Shown here in pieces: positions 1 to 5,005 of a stretch of 5,345 bases of DNA. The DNA comes from an uncultured Bacillota bacterium (lineage in GTDB: Bacteria; Bacillota; Clostridia; Christensenellales; QAND01): contig CAJLPK010000094.1 of the NCBI GenBank assembly GCA_905208455.1, forward strand, positions 1 through 5,345, written 5' to 3'. The position numbers and the translations under genes are program-made. Position 1 is the stretch's first letter; the number at the start of each line of letters is the position of its first letter. The notes beneath the pieces were generated by a model. The model saw only the letters and a list, made by a program, of their open reading frames with translations, made no database searches and had not been told where the DNA came from.

Positions 1-1259
1 AAATAATTGTGCGCGTATCGAAACTCGTCCATGGCATGGTTATACATGTCCACCGGGTGCCCGTGCGCGTCCACGCAATACATGCCGATTTCCCGCAAAA
101 AGTCCTCGTGTCCAAATCCATTGTTCTCCACGCAAAAAAAGCGCCCGTCTGCCAGGCTGCTTTGCGCGTATTCTATGCCCACTTCAATGCCCTTTCGGTT
201 TCCCTTTATGTCCTTGCCGTTGTTGTCCGCCTTGTCGGTATACAATCCCAAAAGCTCCAGCTCTGCGCGCAGCGCTTTGCAGGCCGGGTCTATCTTGATG
301 CAGGATTCCTGCATGCCTGTTTTCTGCCTGCAATCCGGGAAAAAGCTGCCCGCAATCTCCCGCGCCTGTACGCTCATCGCCTTTACTGCGCCGGTGTCCG
401 CCCCCGCATAATACCAGCCCGCTACACGGTACAGCTTGAACATATCCTGCCTTGGCTTTTCTTCCCTTGTCACCACATAACACCCGATACTGGTGGCGTC
501 CGTCAATCCGCCGTCTCCTGCAAAGAACATCTCCAGCTTTCTTTCCCTGGCCGGAATCGACGGTACAATATGCTTGTCATGGTCGAACATGGCATAGATC
601 ACGCCCTGCGGCATACATCGCTCGCCGTACCAGTCGCGTTTCAATAGGTACGGGTTTTTGCAAAGCGTTGCATAAAGCTCACGCTTGCGCTGTTCTGTGA
701 TGATGGGGTTATCGTCCACTGTCCAATGCGTCCAGTATGTGTCCTGCACCTCAAACACATCCTTGATGACCGGGTGATGAGGGGCAGGCGGGTTTAAGTC
801 CGCCAGATGCCATCTTGTTTGGGCGGCATAGGTACGACGAAAGCATTCCTGAATCATATTGATATGCAAGATGTCTATTTCGCAAAAATATACCCCGCCC
901 AGCGAAAGGCCGCGGATGCCTTTGTCGCTGTCCGCCTTGGCCCCGCCCTTGTAATATATCTTTTTTGTTCCTGTCGCCGTTACGGCTTCCAGGTGGTCTC
1001 CGTGGTCGTCATGCTTGATCTGCGCTGCGCTTCCGAACAGATGCAAAAGGCCGTTGCCATCGCCGTCCATGACAAGGCGGAACGCCTGCTGCTGCGTAGA
1101 AGCTACCACCAAAAAATTGGTATCGGCGCTCGCGTTCAGAAAACAAAAAAAGCGCAGGATGCACGCCGTTGTTTTGCCGCTTCTCGGCGTCCCCTCCGCT
1201 ACGTCCAGCGTATGGCGAAAGGGCTGCAAGATGAATTGTTCTTGTTTGTCGGATAACAT
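1..1259 (-). CDS. terL: Phage terminase large subunit (3' end outside window)
   Basis: This is the ATPase-nuclease motor that cuts concatemeric phage DNA and pumps it into the prohead. I read one uninterrupted frame of 419 codons from the ATG at 1259-1257 to the left edge. The N-terminal ATPase shows a Walker A loop at residues 23-31 (GTPRSGKTT), a Walker B-like strand at 122-129 (GVYFCEID) with Glu127 as likely catalytic acid, and a coupling-type LNPP at 155-158. The C-terminal RNase H-like nuclease shows GDGGLTD around 248-254 (first metal Asp) and a closing DMYNHAMDEFRYAHNY segment near 404-419 (last metal Asp, followed by the typical FRYA helix). Its ATG shares one base with the TerS stop (TGATG), and AAGGAG lies 8 bases upstream inside terS, so the two are translationally coupled. 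The overall shape fits PBSX-like terminases of roughly 420-450 residues, so only a short tail is probably missing. Odd point: Cys stands where Walker B usually has Asp. Confidence 0.92.
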   Translation of the reverse strand, partial: MLSDKQEQFILQPFRHTLDVAEGTPRSGKTTACILRFFCFLNASADTNFLVVASTQQQAFRLVMDGDGNGLLHLFGSAAQIKHDDHGDHLEAVTATGTKKIYYKGGAKADSDKGIRGLSLGGVYFCEIDILHINMIQECFRRTYAAQTRWHLADLNPPAPHHPVIKDVFEVQDTYWTHWTVDDNPIITEQRKRELYATLCKNPYLLKRDWYGERCMPQGVIYAMFDHDKHIVPSIPARERKLEMFFAGDGGLTDATSIGCYVVTREEKPRQDMFKLYRVAGWYYAGADTGAVKAMSVQAREIAGSFFPDCRQKTGMQESCIKIDPACKALRAELELLGLYTDKADNNGKDIKGNRKGIEVGIEYAQSSLADGRFFCVENNGFGHEDFLREIGMYCVDAHGHPVDMYNHAMDEFRYAHNY

Positions 1260-1660
1260 CAACATTTCTCCTTCATAGCCTCGGCTATATCCTTGAGTAG
1301 TGGATGCACCTCCTGCTGTGTGCGCAAGGTCATGAATTTATCCGTCACCACCCCAAACGCAGTGGCGATCTGGCTGATGGTGGATTTCCCTATGATCTCA
1401 TCGTTGCTCATCGCCCGCAGCAGCTTGTCCAGCACATCGCACGCCGTATTCTTCCGCGCGTCCATCCACGCCAGCACGTCCCGCATGTTCTCTTCCTTTT
1501 TTTGTTCGCACTTTTTCATGGTATCCGGGTCGCTTTCCACCACCTGCTTGATTGTCGTCCATGACCGCTTATGCTTTTTCGCTACGGCGTTGCAGCTCCC
1601 CATTTCCGCATAATCCGCAATGATCCTCTTTTTCTCCCTGTCCGTCAAATGCCGCGCCAC
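1259..1660 (-). CDS. terS: Phage terminase small subunit
   Basis: This 133-residue protein is the probable DNA-recognition subunit of the packaging terminase. TerS proteins bind the pac or cos site and hand the DNA to TerL. The N-terminus (about residues 5-42, LTDREKKRIIADYAEMGSCN onward) looks like a helix-turn-helix with the usual 'Y.E.GS.NAVAKKH..SW.T' pattern. The rest (about 45-133) is helical and charged, as expected for the oligomerisation part of TerS. The start is GTG at 1660-1658, preceded by AGAGGGG with 7 bases of spacing. Another GTG lies close by, so the start could shift by a few codons. It sits 15 bases after the 62-aa gene and overlaps terL by one base. Identification rests on the HTH, the size and its position directly before terL. 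Confidence 0.86.
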   Translation of the reverse strand: MARHLTDREKKRIIADYAEMGSCNAVAKKHKRSWTTIKQVVESDPDTMKKCEQKKEENMRDVLAWMDARKNTACDVLDKLLRAMSNDEIIGKSTISQIATAFGVVTDKFMTLRTQQEVHPLLKDIAEAMKEKC

Positions 1661-1675
1661 AACACCACCCCTCTT

Positions 1676-1864
1676 TTACAGCGTCCCTATGCTTTCCAGG
1701 TACCGCACCAGCGCCAGCGCCTTCATGTCCGGCGGCACATGCTTTTTCGTCACCTTGATTTTCTTTTCCTTGCCGTCCCTGCTCGCAATGATCTCTTTTT
1801 CCTCATATTCATACCCATACGCCCGTTTCAATAGGGCTTCCCTGGTCTTGTCAATTTCTCCCAT
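1676..1864 (-). CDS. Small packaging-associated protein, 62 aa
   Basis: This short acidic/basic protein lies immediately upstream of terS. The start is ATG at 1864-1862, with AGGGGG 7 bases before it. The sequence has a Tyr-rich turn (AYGYEYEEKEI, residues 15-25), a charged stretch, then KKHVPPDMKALALVRYLESI near the C-terminus. The V/I-PPD-x-x-A-x-x-x-x-L pattern resembles the C-terminal segment seen in some phage small-terminase-like proteins, where it usually reads 'PPD..A..FWLKN.RP'. I infer that this is a separate small protein carrying that module, perhaps an accessory of packaging. I know no assigned function. The tight spacing to terS supports co-translation. No catalytic motif is visible. 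Confidence 0.75.
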   Translation of the reverse strand: MGEIDKTREALLKRAYGYEYEEKEIIASRDGKEKKIKVTKKHVPPDMKALALVRYLESIGTL

Positions 1865-1988
1865 TGATTTTCCCCCTGTTTCGTCCTACAATGGACGGGA
1901 TAGCATTGCTATCCGTGCCAGAGGGTATTTCTGGCGCGGGCGGCGCGGTAACCTTCGCAATTCTGCCGTGCCGCCACTCTACTGTCAA
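1851..1988 (-). CDS. Doubtful 45-codon frame between methyltransferase and packaging genes
   Basis: A frame begins at TTG 1988-1986 and ends at TGA 1853-1851, overlapping the first codons of the 62-aa gene by 14 bases. Its translation contains WRHGRIAKVTAPPAPEI and ends with IVGRNRGKINGRN, which looks more protein-like than typical noise. However, no convincing ribosome binding site precedes the TTG, and the TTG is also part of a perfect TTGACA promoter-like hexamer. The frame stays open upstream into the 3' end of the methyltransferase gene in its +1 frame, across an A7 run (2004-2010). An alternative is therefore a frameshifted C-terminal extension of the methyltransferase. No function can be suggested. 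Confidence 0.3.
   Translation of the reverse strand: MTVEWRHGRIAKVTAPPAPEIPSGTDSNAIPSIVGRNRGKINGRN
1895..1916. repeat. Inverted repeat, possible operator or leader hairpin
   Basis: Bases 1898-1914 read GGATAGCA-T-TGCTATCC, a perfect 8-bp inverted repeat around one central base. It extends by two more pairs (A1895-T1916, C1896-G1915) if G1897 is bulged. The near-zero loop favours a two-fold protein-binding site over an RNA hairpin. It sits between the possible promoter at 1960-1988 and the 62-aa gene start at 1864. It has no T tract, so it is not a terminator. Confidence 0.5.
1960..1988 (-). promoter_or_regulatory. Possible sigma-70-type promoter for packaging genes
   Basis: On the minus strand TTGACA (1988-1983, perfect -35) is followed after exactly 17 bases by CAGAAT (1965-1960, four of six matches to -10). 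Transcription would start near 1953 and read into the 62-aa gene, terS and terL. It lies just after the methyltransferase stop. The -10 is imperfect and the region also holds an open frame, so this is a sequence-based suggestion only. Confidence 0.33.
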
Positions 1989-1995
1989 AGCCGTG

Positions 1996-3177
1996 TCAGG
2001 CTTCTTTTTTTGCCTTTTGGCCTGTCAATCGTTCCCATCTGTCTATGATCACATCTACATACCGCGGGTCAAGCTCCATGCAATAGGCATTTCTTCCGTT
2101 TTGTTCTGCCGCGATTGCCGTCGTGCCGCTGCCTGCAAACAGATCCAGCACTATGTCACCCGCCTTTGTGCTGTTTTGCATCACATAGTCGAACAAACGC
2201 ACCGGCTTCATCGTCGGATGTTCTTTTGATTTTACAGGCCTGTCAAAGTGCAGCACCGTGCTTTGTTTTCGGTCGGAGTACCAGGCATGCGATCCGTCGT
2301 TCCATCCGTACAGGCACGGCTCGTGTATCCATTGATAATCCTGCCTTCCCATCACAAAGCTTTGCTTTTCCCATATCAGCGTCTGCCGGATCTGAAAACC
2401 CGCGTCCATCGCAGCGCCCCGGAAGGTATACCCTTCTCCGTCCGCATGCCAGATATAGAAACAAGCCCCTGCCTTCATCTCTTCCTTGGCATGCTTGAAC
2501 ACTGTGCTAAGGAAAATGCGAAAGTCTCCATCCTCCATATTGTCGTTCAAAAGCGTCTTGCCATCTTTCCGTTTTCGGCATATCGTCTTTGTCCGCTTTG
2601 ATTCCCCTTGCCCCAGCCCCACATTGTAGGGTGGATCTGTCAGCAATAAATCTGCCTTCTGCCCATTCATCAGGCGTTTAACGTCCTCTTTGTCGGTACT
2701 GTCCCCGCACATCAGCCTGTGGCGGCCCAGCAGATAGATTTCCCCCGGCTTTGCTTTGGGCTGCTCCGGCACGGCCTCCTCATAGCTGTCCTCTATGGGG
2801 TCATCCTCCATTTCTTCCGGCAGCCCCCAGTCAAAGTCAAGCGCTCCAAAATCCAAACCATCCAGCTCTTCTGCCAGCAAGGCAAAATCCCATTCTGCCA
2901 GCTCTGCTGTTTTGTTGTCCAAAAGCCTGTATTTCCTTTTCTGTTCCTCTGTCAGTCCTTTGGCTTCTATCACAGGGATTTTGTCATAGCCCAGCTTTTC
3001 CAACGCCTTGAGTCTGGTATGCCCCGCTAAAATCACATTGTTTTCATCCACGATGACAGGCGCGATATACCCGCACTGCCGGATGCTTTCCGCCACAGCA
3101 TCCACTGCCTTATCATTTTTCCTTGGGTTGTTCTCGTACGGCATGATCTCCCGCAAATACAACGTCTTGGTTTGCAT
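1996..3177 (-). CDS. ParB-domain / DNA methyltransferase fusion (DPPY class)
   Basis: This 393-residue protein probably methylates the amino group of adenine (N6), or less likely cytosine (N4), in DNA. The N-terminal ParB/Srx-like domain (about residues 5-100) contains NNPRKNDKAVDAVAESIRQCGY and the GHTRL motif at 52-56. An acidic linker follows (about 120-135, EEMEDDPIEDSYEE). The methyltransferase domain then shows DPPY at 181-184 (catalytic motif IV), HPTMKP at 320-325, and the AdoMet-binding FAGSG at 347-351 with ELDPRYVDV after it. Motif IV before motif I marks the beta class. The start chosen is ATG 3177-3175, with AAAGGGGG 5 bases upstream. The frame extends upstream to a TTG at 3243, but that start lacks an SD and falls in the terminator. 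No restriction nuclease gene is visible beside it, so it is best seen as an orphan phage methylase, likely for protection from host restriction. This ParB-MTase architecture is common in Firmicutes phages. Confidence 0.94.
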   Translation of the reverse strand: MQTKTLYLREIMPYENNPRKNDKAVDAVAESIRQCGYIAPVIVDENNVILAGHTRLKALEKLGYDKIPVIEAKGLTEEQKRKYRLLDNKTAELAEWDFALLAEELDGLDFGALDFDWGLPEEMEDDPIEDSYEEAVPEQPKAKPGEIYLLGRHRLMCGDSTDKEDVKRLMNGQKADLLLTDPPYNVGLGQGESKRTKTICRKRKDGKTLLNDNMEDGDFRIFLSTVFKHAKEEMKAGACFYIWHADGEGYTFRGAAMDAGFQIRQTLIWEKQSFVMGRQDYQWIHEPCLYGWNDGSHAWYSDRKQSTVLHFDRPVKSKEHPTMKPVRLFDYVMQNSTKAGDIVLDLFAGSGTTAIAAEQNGRNAYCMELDPRYVDVIIDRWERLTGQKAKKEA

Positions 3178-3242
3178 TGTTTCCCCCTTTACACCGCCAA
3201 GCCCCCGCCCCCGGCTTCCTTTCCGCAGTGTACATTTTCCCA

Positions 3243-3272
3243 AAAGAAAAAGGCCGTTGTATACCGGCCCTT
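3243..3272 (-). terminator. Rho-independent terminator after the regulator gene
   Basis: On the minus strand AAGGGCCG (3272-3265) pairs with CGGCCTTT (3256-3249): eight pairs including one G-U, with an 8-base loop. It runs directly into a T-rich tract (TTTTCTTT, 3250-3243). It ends transcription arriving from the 3329-4941 gene run before the methyltransferase. A weaker T-rich run on the other side means it may also act on plus-strand transcripts. Confidence 0.78.
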
Positions 3273-3286
3273 CCTTTTTCCCTCAG

Positions 3287-3315
3287 TCTATATTATTTCA
3301 CAGTCATAGGTGCAA
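3287..3315 (-). promoter_or_regulatory. Possible weak promoter just upstream of the terminator
   Basis: Minus-strand TTGCAC (3315-3310), 17 bases, then TATAGA (3292-3287). Only three of six -35 bases and four of six -10 bases match the consensus, so unaided activity would be weak; such a promoter would suit activator control. The predicted start near 3280 lies about 8 bases before the terminator hairpin. A transcript from here would therefore stop at once unless terminated imperfectly or antiterminated. Confidence 0.3.
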
Positions 3316-3326
3316 AAAGGTGCAAA
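3308..3326. repeat. Tandem direct repeat AGGTGCAAA, 10-bp period
   Basis: Plus-strand AGGTGCAAA occurs at 3308-3316 and again at 3318-3326. The period of 10 bp places both copies on the same face of the helix. It lies in the non-coding gap three bases after the regulator's stop codon, overlapping the -35 of the possible promoter. This fits a binding site for a regulator, plausibly the product of the adjacent gene, but that link is inference. Confidence 0.5.
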
Positions 3327-3328
3327 CT

Positions 3329-3724
3329 TTATCTTTGAAGCGACTTTTTTGCATTTTTACTGATTGTCAAAGCAGCACGTTTAGAATAATGCGTCAGCTT
3401 TTGTACTTGTCTCCACGTCTTTCCATCTATGTACCGCAAGCGGATCACGTTTCTTTGGTATGGTTTCAGCGTCTCGATCCATGCTTCTACCTCGCGGATC
3501 TCCGTTTCCCGTTGCTGTGTCCTGTCAACCAGCTGCTCTTCCAGCTCCATCAGCTTTACTGTCAGTTCTTCTAACCGGCTTTGACCGTTGTTTTTTCCGC
3601 TTGGCATGCCGGTGATGGTTTGCGTCATTCGTTCACGGTCGCTCTTGATTCGCTCAATCCGTTCCCGCAGCGATTCAATCTCCCCTTTTGCAGCGCGGCA
3701 ATTTTCCAACTGTTCTATCGTCAA
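3329..3724 (-). CDS. Coiled-coil + sigma-region-4-like regulator (DUF1492/ArpU-like)
   Basis: This is a 131-residue probable phage transcription regulator. Residues 1-85 are rich in Glu, Lys, Arg and Leu in a heptad-like pattern (EIESLRERIERIKSDRERM; LEELTVKLMELEEQLVDR), predicting a coiled coil broken by a short Gly/Pro/Asn turn near 39-48. Residues 86-131 (LKPYQRNVIRLRYIDGKTW, then a second helix and KRAALTISKNAKKSL) resemble sigma-70 region 4 and the helix-turn-helix of DUF1492/ArpU/RinA-type proteins. In Firmicutes phages such proteins switch on late genes and sit, as here, just before the terminase module. The start is TTG 3724-3722, which overlaps the upstream stop as TTGA; GGGGGG lies 7 bases upstream. 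A terminator follows 57 bases after the stop. The exact family is inferred from pattern. Confidence 0.85.
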   Translation of the reverse strand: MTIEQLENCRAAKGEIESLRERIERIKSDRERMTQTITGMPSGKNNGQSRLEELTVKLMELEEQLVDRTQQRETEIREVEAWIETLKPYQRNVIRLRYIDGKTWRQVQKLTHYSKRAALTISKNAKKSLQR

Positions 3725-3903
3725 TGGGAATCCCCCCAGCGTTTTTTCTTCCTTCTCTCCGCTTTCTTTTTCCTATCGCATGCCTCTGTGCTGCATCCCC
3801 GCGCGTGCCCCTCTATCAGGATGTATGCGCAAAACTTCTCCCCGCTTTCTGCCCCCAGGTTTCGGCGGTAGAAGCATCCTTTACAATGCTTTGGCAGCGG
3901 CAT
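3721..3903 (-). CDS. Small Cys-rich, probably zinc-binding phage protein, 60 aa
   Basis: The protein has HCKGC (residues 6-10), then Cys25 (KFCAYILIEGHARGC), Cys37 and Cys42, so five Cys plus His in a compact N-terminal two-thirds. This is followed by a strongly basic tail (RKKKAERRKKKR). The C-x2-C ... C ... C-x4-C layout with an 'YIL..GH.RGC' core is familiar from small proteins of clostridial prophages and suggests a zinc-knuckle fold. The function is unknown; DNA or RNA binding is plausible from the basic tail. The start is ATG 3903-3901, with AAGGAGGGG about 8 bases upstream. The gene ends by overlapping the TTG start of the regulator by four bases, so the two are probably co-translated. 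Confidence 0.82.
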   Translation of the reverse strand: MPLPKHCKGCFYRRNLGAESGEKFCAYILIEGHARGCSTEACDRKKKAERRKKKRWGDSH

Positions 3904-3924
3904 GTCGCTTTCCCCTCCTTCTCT

Positions 3925-4083
3925 TCATCCCCATAGTCCCGCAATCATCAAGGCGCTCACCAGCCCGATCAAAAGCCCGCATACCGCCCTGCGCGCTGGC
4001 TTGTGCCTAATCTCCCTGGCCACGGCGTACAGCGCCACAAAGCACACCAGCCCCGTGACTATGATCCACATCCTTGCCCACAT
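3925..4083 (-). CDS. Small two-helix membrane protein, 52 aa
   Basis: This short gene begins at ATG 4083-4081 and ends at TGA 3927-3925. Residues 5-22 (MWIIVTGLVCFVALYAVA) and about 33-52 (AVCGLLIGLVSALMIAGLWG) are hydrophobic and form two likely membrane helices. They are joined by a basic loop (REIRHKPARR), which by the positive-inside rule faces the cytoplasm. GAGGGGG lies about 10 bases upstream, overlapping the previous gene's stop region. The gene fills the gap between the 105-aa and Cys-rich genes with 15 and 21 bases to spare, as expected for a real member of the run. The function is unrecognised. It is too short and too hydrophobic for an enzyme. Its location among replication genes, away from lysis genes, argues against calling it a holin. 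Confidence 0.72.
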   Translation of the reverse strand: MWARMWIIVTGLVCFVALYAVAREIRHKPARRAVCGLLIGLVSALMIAGLWG

Positions 4084-4098
4084 TGGCCTTTAGCCCCC

Positions 4099-4416
4099 TC
4101 ATCTCTCTCCATCTCTGCAAACTTTGTCATCAAACCTTTTCACTTCTTTACGCGGTACGTATGTTTCTGTTACAATCCCTACCACACTTTTCAACGGAAG
4201 GTATGCATCAGCCCCCAGCACGAGACTTTGCAGCGTTGTTTCTGGAACCATGAAACTGTCCCCCACACATTGCCCATATGCTTTCCCCTTGCTCGTTTGG
4301 CATAGCACCTCTGTCCCTGTTTTTAATTTCTGACACGAATCAACCGAAAACAAAAATGCTTTCTTTTTGTCGCTGTGCCTAACAAAAACGCAATGGATAT
4401 ATTTCGTCATTGTCAT
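4099..4416 (-). CDS. Hypothetical phage protein, 105 aa, probably beta-rich
   Basis: The sequence opens TKYIHCVFVRHSDKKKAFLF, then has KLKTGTEVLCQTSKGKAYGQCVGD and ends AYLPLKSVVGIVTETYVPRK plus a charged tail. The alternation of short hydrophobic strands with K-T-G and K-G-x-x-Y-G turns suggests a small beta barrel. It recalls the 'strand, L.vGd.V.v.t..G...G.V' pattern of OB/PriA-N-terminal-like modules, but this is a resemblance and not an identification. The start chosen is ATG 4416-4414 because it forms an ATGA overlap with the resolvase stop. The frame is open 23 codons further upstream, and a second ATG at 4410 has a better SD distance (AGAGGG, 9 bases). It sits between the resolvase and the 52-aa membrane gene in one transcription unit. 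Confidence 0.77.
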   Translation of the reverse strand: MTMTKYIHCVFVRHSDKKKAFLFSVDSCQKLKTGTEVLCQTSKGKAYGQCVGDSFMVPETTLQSLVLGADAYLPLKSVVGIVTETYVPRKEVKRFDDKVCRDGER

Positions 4417-4772
4417 AAACCCTCTTTCCCGGCTCTTTTTTCCATCGATTGCCCCGCTTCCCATTCGGTATATACTTTCATCCAATCGTCAAATTCCATC
4501 GTCACCAGGATCGCCGCGTTGTTTTTCTTGTGGAACACGGCCGGGAGGTTTCCCGTTCCCGCCGCGTCTCGTTTGGCCTGCGCCATCCAGTCATACAGCT
4601 GCATGCGTTCCTGGTGCTTGGCTTCCACATGGAGGCCCGGCAGTCCCACAACGTCTGAGGCTTCCCCCGTGTTCCCGCAATACTGCGCCGTGCGCCTGGC
4701 CTTGTATCCGTATTCGCGAAACCGAGAGGCAAGAAGCCGCTCAAACCGCGCGCCCTTTTGCTTGCTGTTCAT
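4413..4772 (-). CDS. Hjc-like PDDEXK Holliday junction resolvase
   Basis: This 119-residue nuclease probably cuts branched DNA (Holliday junctions) made during phage replication and recombination, clearing it before packaging. The catalytic layout is visible: Glu11 in KGARFERLLASRF, Asp40 in GEASDVVGLPG, then E50-A-K52 in LHVEAKHQE, and Gln65 in WMAQAKRDA. This is the E ... D ... ExK pattern of the PDDEXK fold as in archaeal Hjc and its Firmicutes phage relatives. Basic residues 24-27 (KARR) may contact DNA. The start is ATG 4772-4770 with GAGGG 6 bases upstream. It overlaps the 66-aa gene by 32 bases and the next gene by four (ATGA). Its first codons lie in the 19-bp direct repeat, so the gene was probably the neighbour of the 5303-5345 gene before an insertion. 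An alternative within the same fold would be a phage endonuclease without junction specificity. Confidence 0.87.
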   Translation of the reverse strand: MNSKQKGARFERLLASRFREYGYKARRTAQYCGNTGEASDVVGLPGLHVEAKHQERMQLYDWMAQAKRDAAGTGNLPAVFHKKNNAAILVTMEFDDWMKVYTEWEAGQSMEKRAGKEGL

Positions 4773-4941
4773 CCCGTTCCCTCATTTTTCGTTTCAGTTC
4801 CCATACTTCCTCCGGCTCCAAGCCTGTATCCTCATACGCTGACAGCTTAAAGATTGCCTTGTTCCGCATTTTGACAGAGCCTCGTTTTCTGTGCTGCAAG
4901 TAATATGGCGGATAGCTGTCTTTTCTTGTGATTCTGTTCAT
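4741..4941 (-). CDS. Small AYEDTGLEPEE phage protein, 66 aa
   Basis: This is a basic-headed small protein (MNRITRKDSYPPYYLQHRKR) with the hallmark segment KLSAYEDTGLEPEEVWELKRKM at residues 32-53. That segment recurs in many small proteins of clostridial phages and ends in a charged helix. No function is known to me. The start is ATG 4941-4939, with AAGGAG 6 bases upstream; an internal ATG at residue 25 has no better signal. The last 32 bases lie inside the resolvase gene in another frame, so the end of the protein (about EQQAKGRAV) is written in sequence that belongs to the resolvase. This fits the idea that the gene came in with an insertion and borrowed its stop. Confidence 0.77.
   Translation of the reverse strand: MNRITRKDSYPPYYLQHRKRGSVKMRNKAIFKLSAYEDTGLEPEEVWELKRKMRERDEQQAKGRAV
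4757..4775. repeat. 19-bp direct repeat, copy 1 (resolvase start)
   Basis: On the minus strand this reads GGGATGAACAGCAAGCAAA, containing the resolvase ATG and codons N-S-K-Q. It is identical over 19 bases to 5291-5309. An exact match of this length that includes a start codon in both places is very unlikely by chance. Confidence 0.9.
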
Positions 4942-4951
4942 GCCACTCTCC

Positions 4952-4980
4952 TTGATTTTTTCTTTCCGTGCCTGTAAAAT
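4952..4980 (+). promoter_or_regulatory. Sigma-70-type promoter of the plus-strand cassette
   Basis: TTGATT (4952-4957) is separated by exactly 17 bases from TAAAAT (4975-4980), a five-of-six -10. The start would be near 4987, leaving a very short leader before the SD at 4996-5002. The promoter points opposite to all other genes and lies just upstream of the minus-strand 66-aa gene's SD. Confidence 0.58.
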
Positions 4981-5005
4981 TAATAGGTGAATGCGAAAGG
5001 AGTTG

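Noticed and set aside
9..1256. Long plus-strand open frames at 9-647 and 807-1256
   Set aside because: They lie exactly opposite the continuous terminase large-subunit frame, lack SD sequences, and their products show no recognisable motif.
1986..2011. Plus-strand hairpin AAGCC-GTGTCA-GGCTT followed by C and seven T
   Set aside because: The shape resembles a terminator, but the stem has only five pairs, there is no plus-strand gene upstream, and the T run is the complement of Lys/Gln codons of the methyltransferase end.
3178..3243. Upstream TTG start adding 22 residues to the methyltransferase
   Set aside because: There is no SD in front of it, it falls at the edge of the terminator tail, and the added residues (Gly/Arg-rich) are unlike the ParB N-terminus. 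ATG 3177 has a strong SD.
3902..4093. Plus-strand 63-codon frame opposite the 52-aa gene
   Set aside because: It has no SD or promoter and is antisense to a minus-strand gene with SD, correct spacing to its neighbours and clear membrane helices.
4417..4485. 23-codon upstream extension of the 105-aa gene
   Set aside because: It would lie entirely inside the resolvase gene. The ATGA overlap at 4416-4413 and the SD before it mark the real start.
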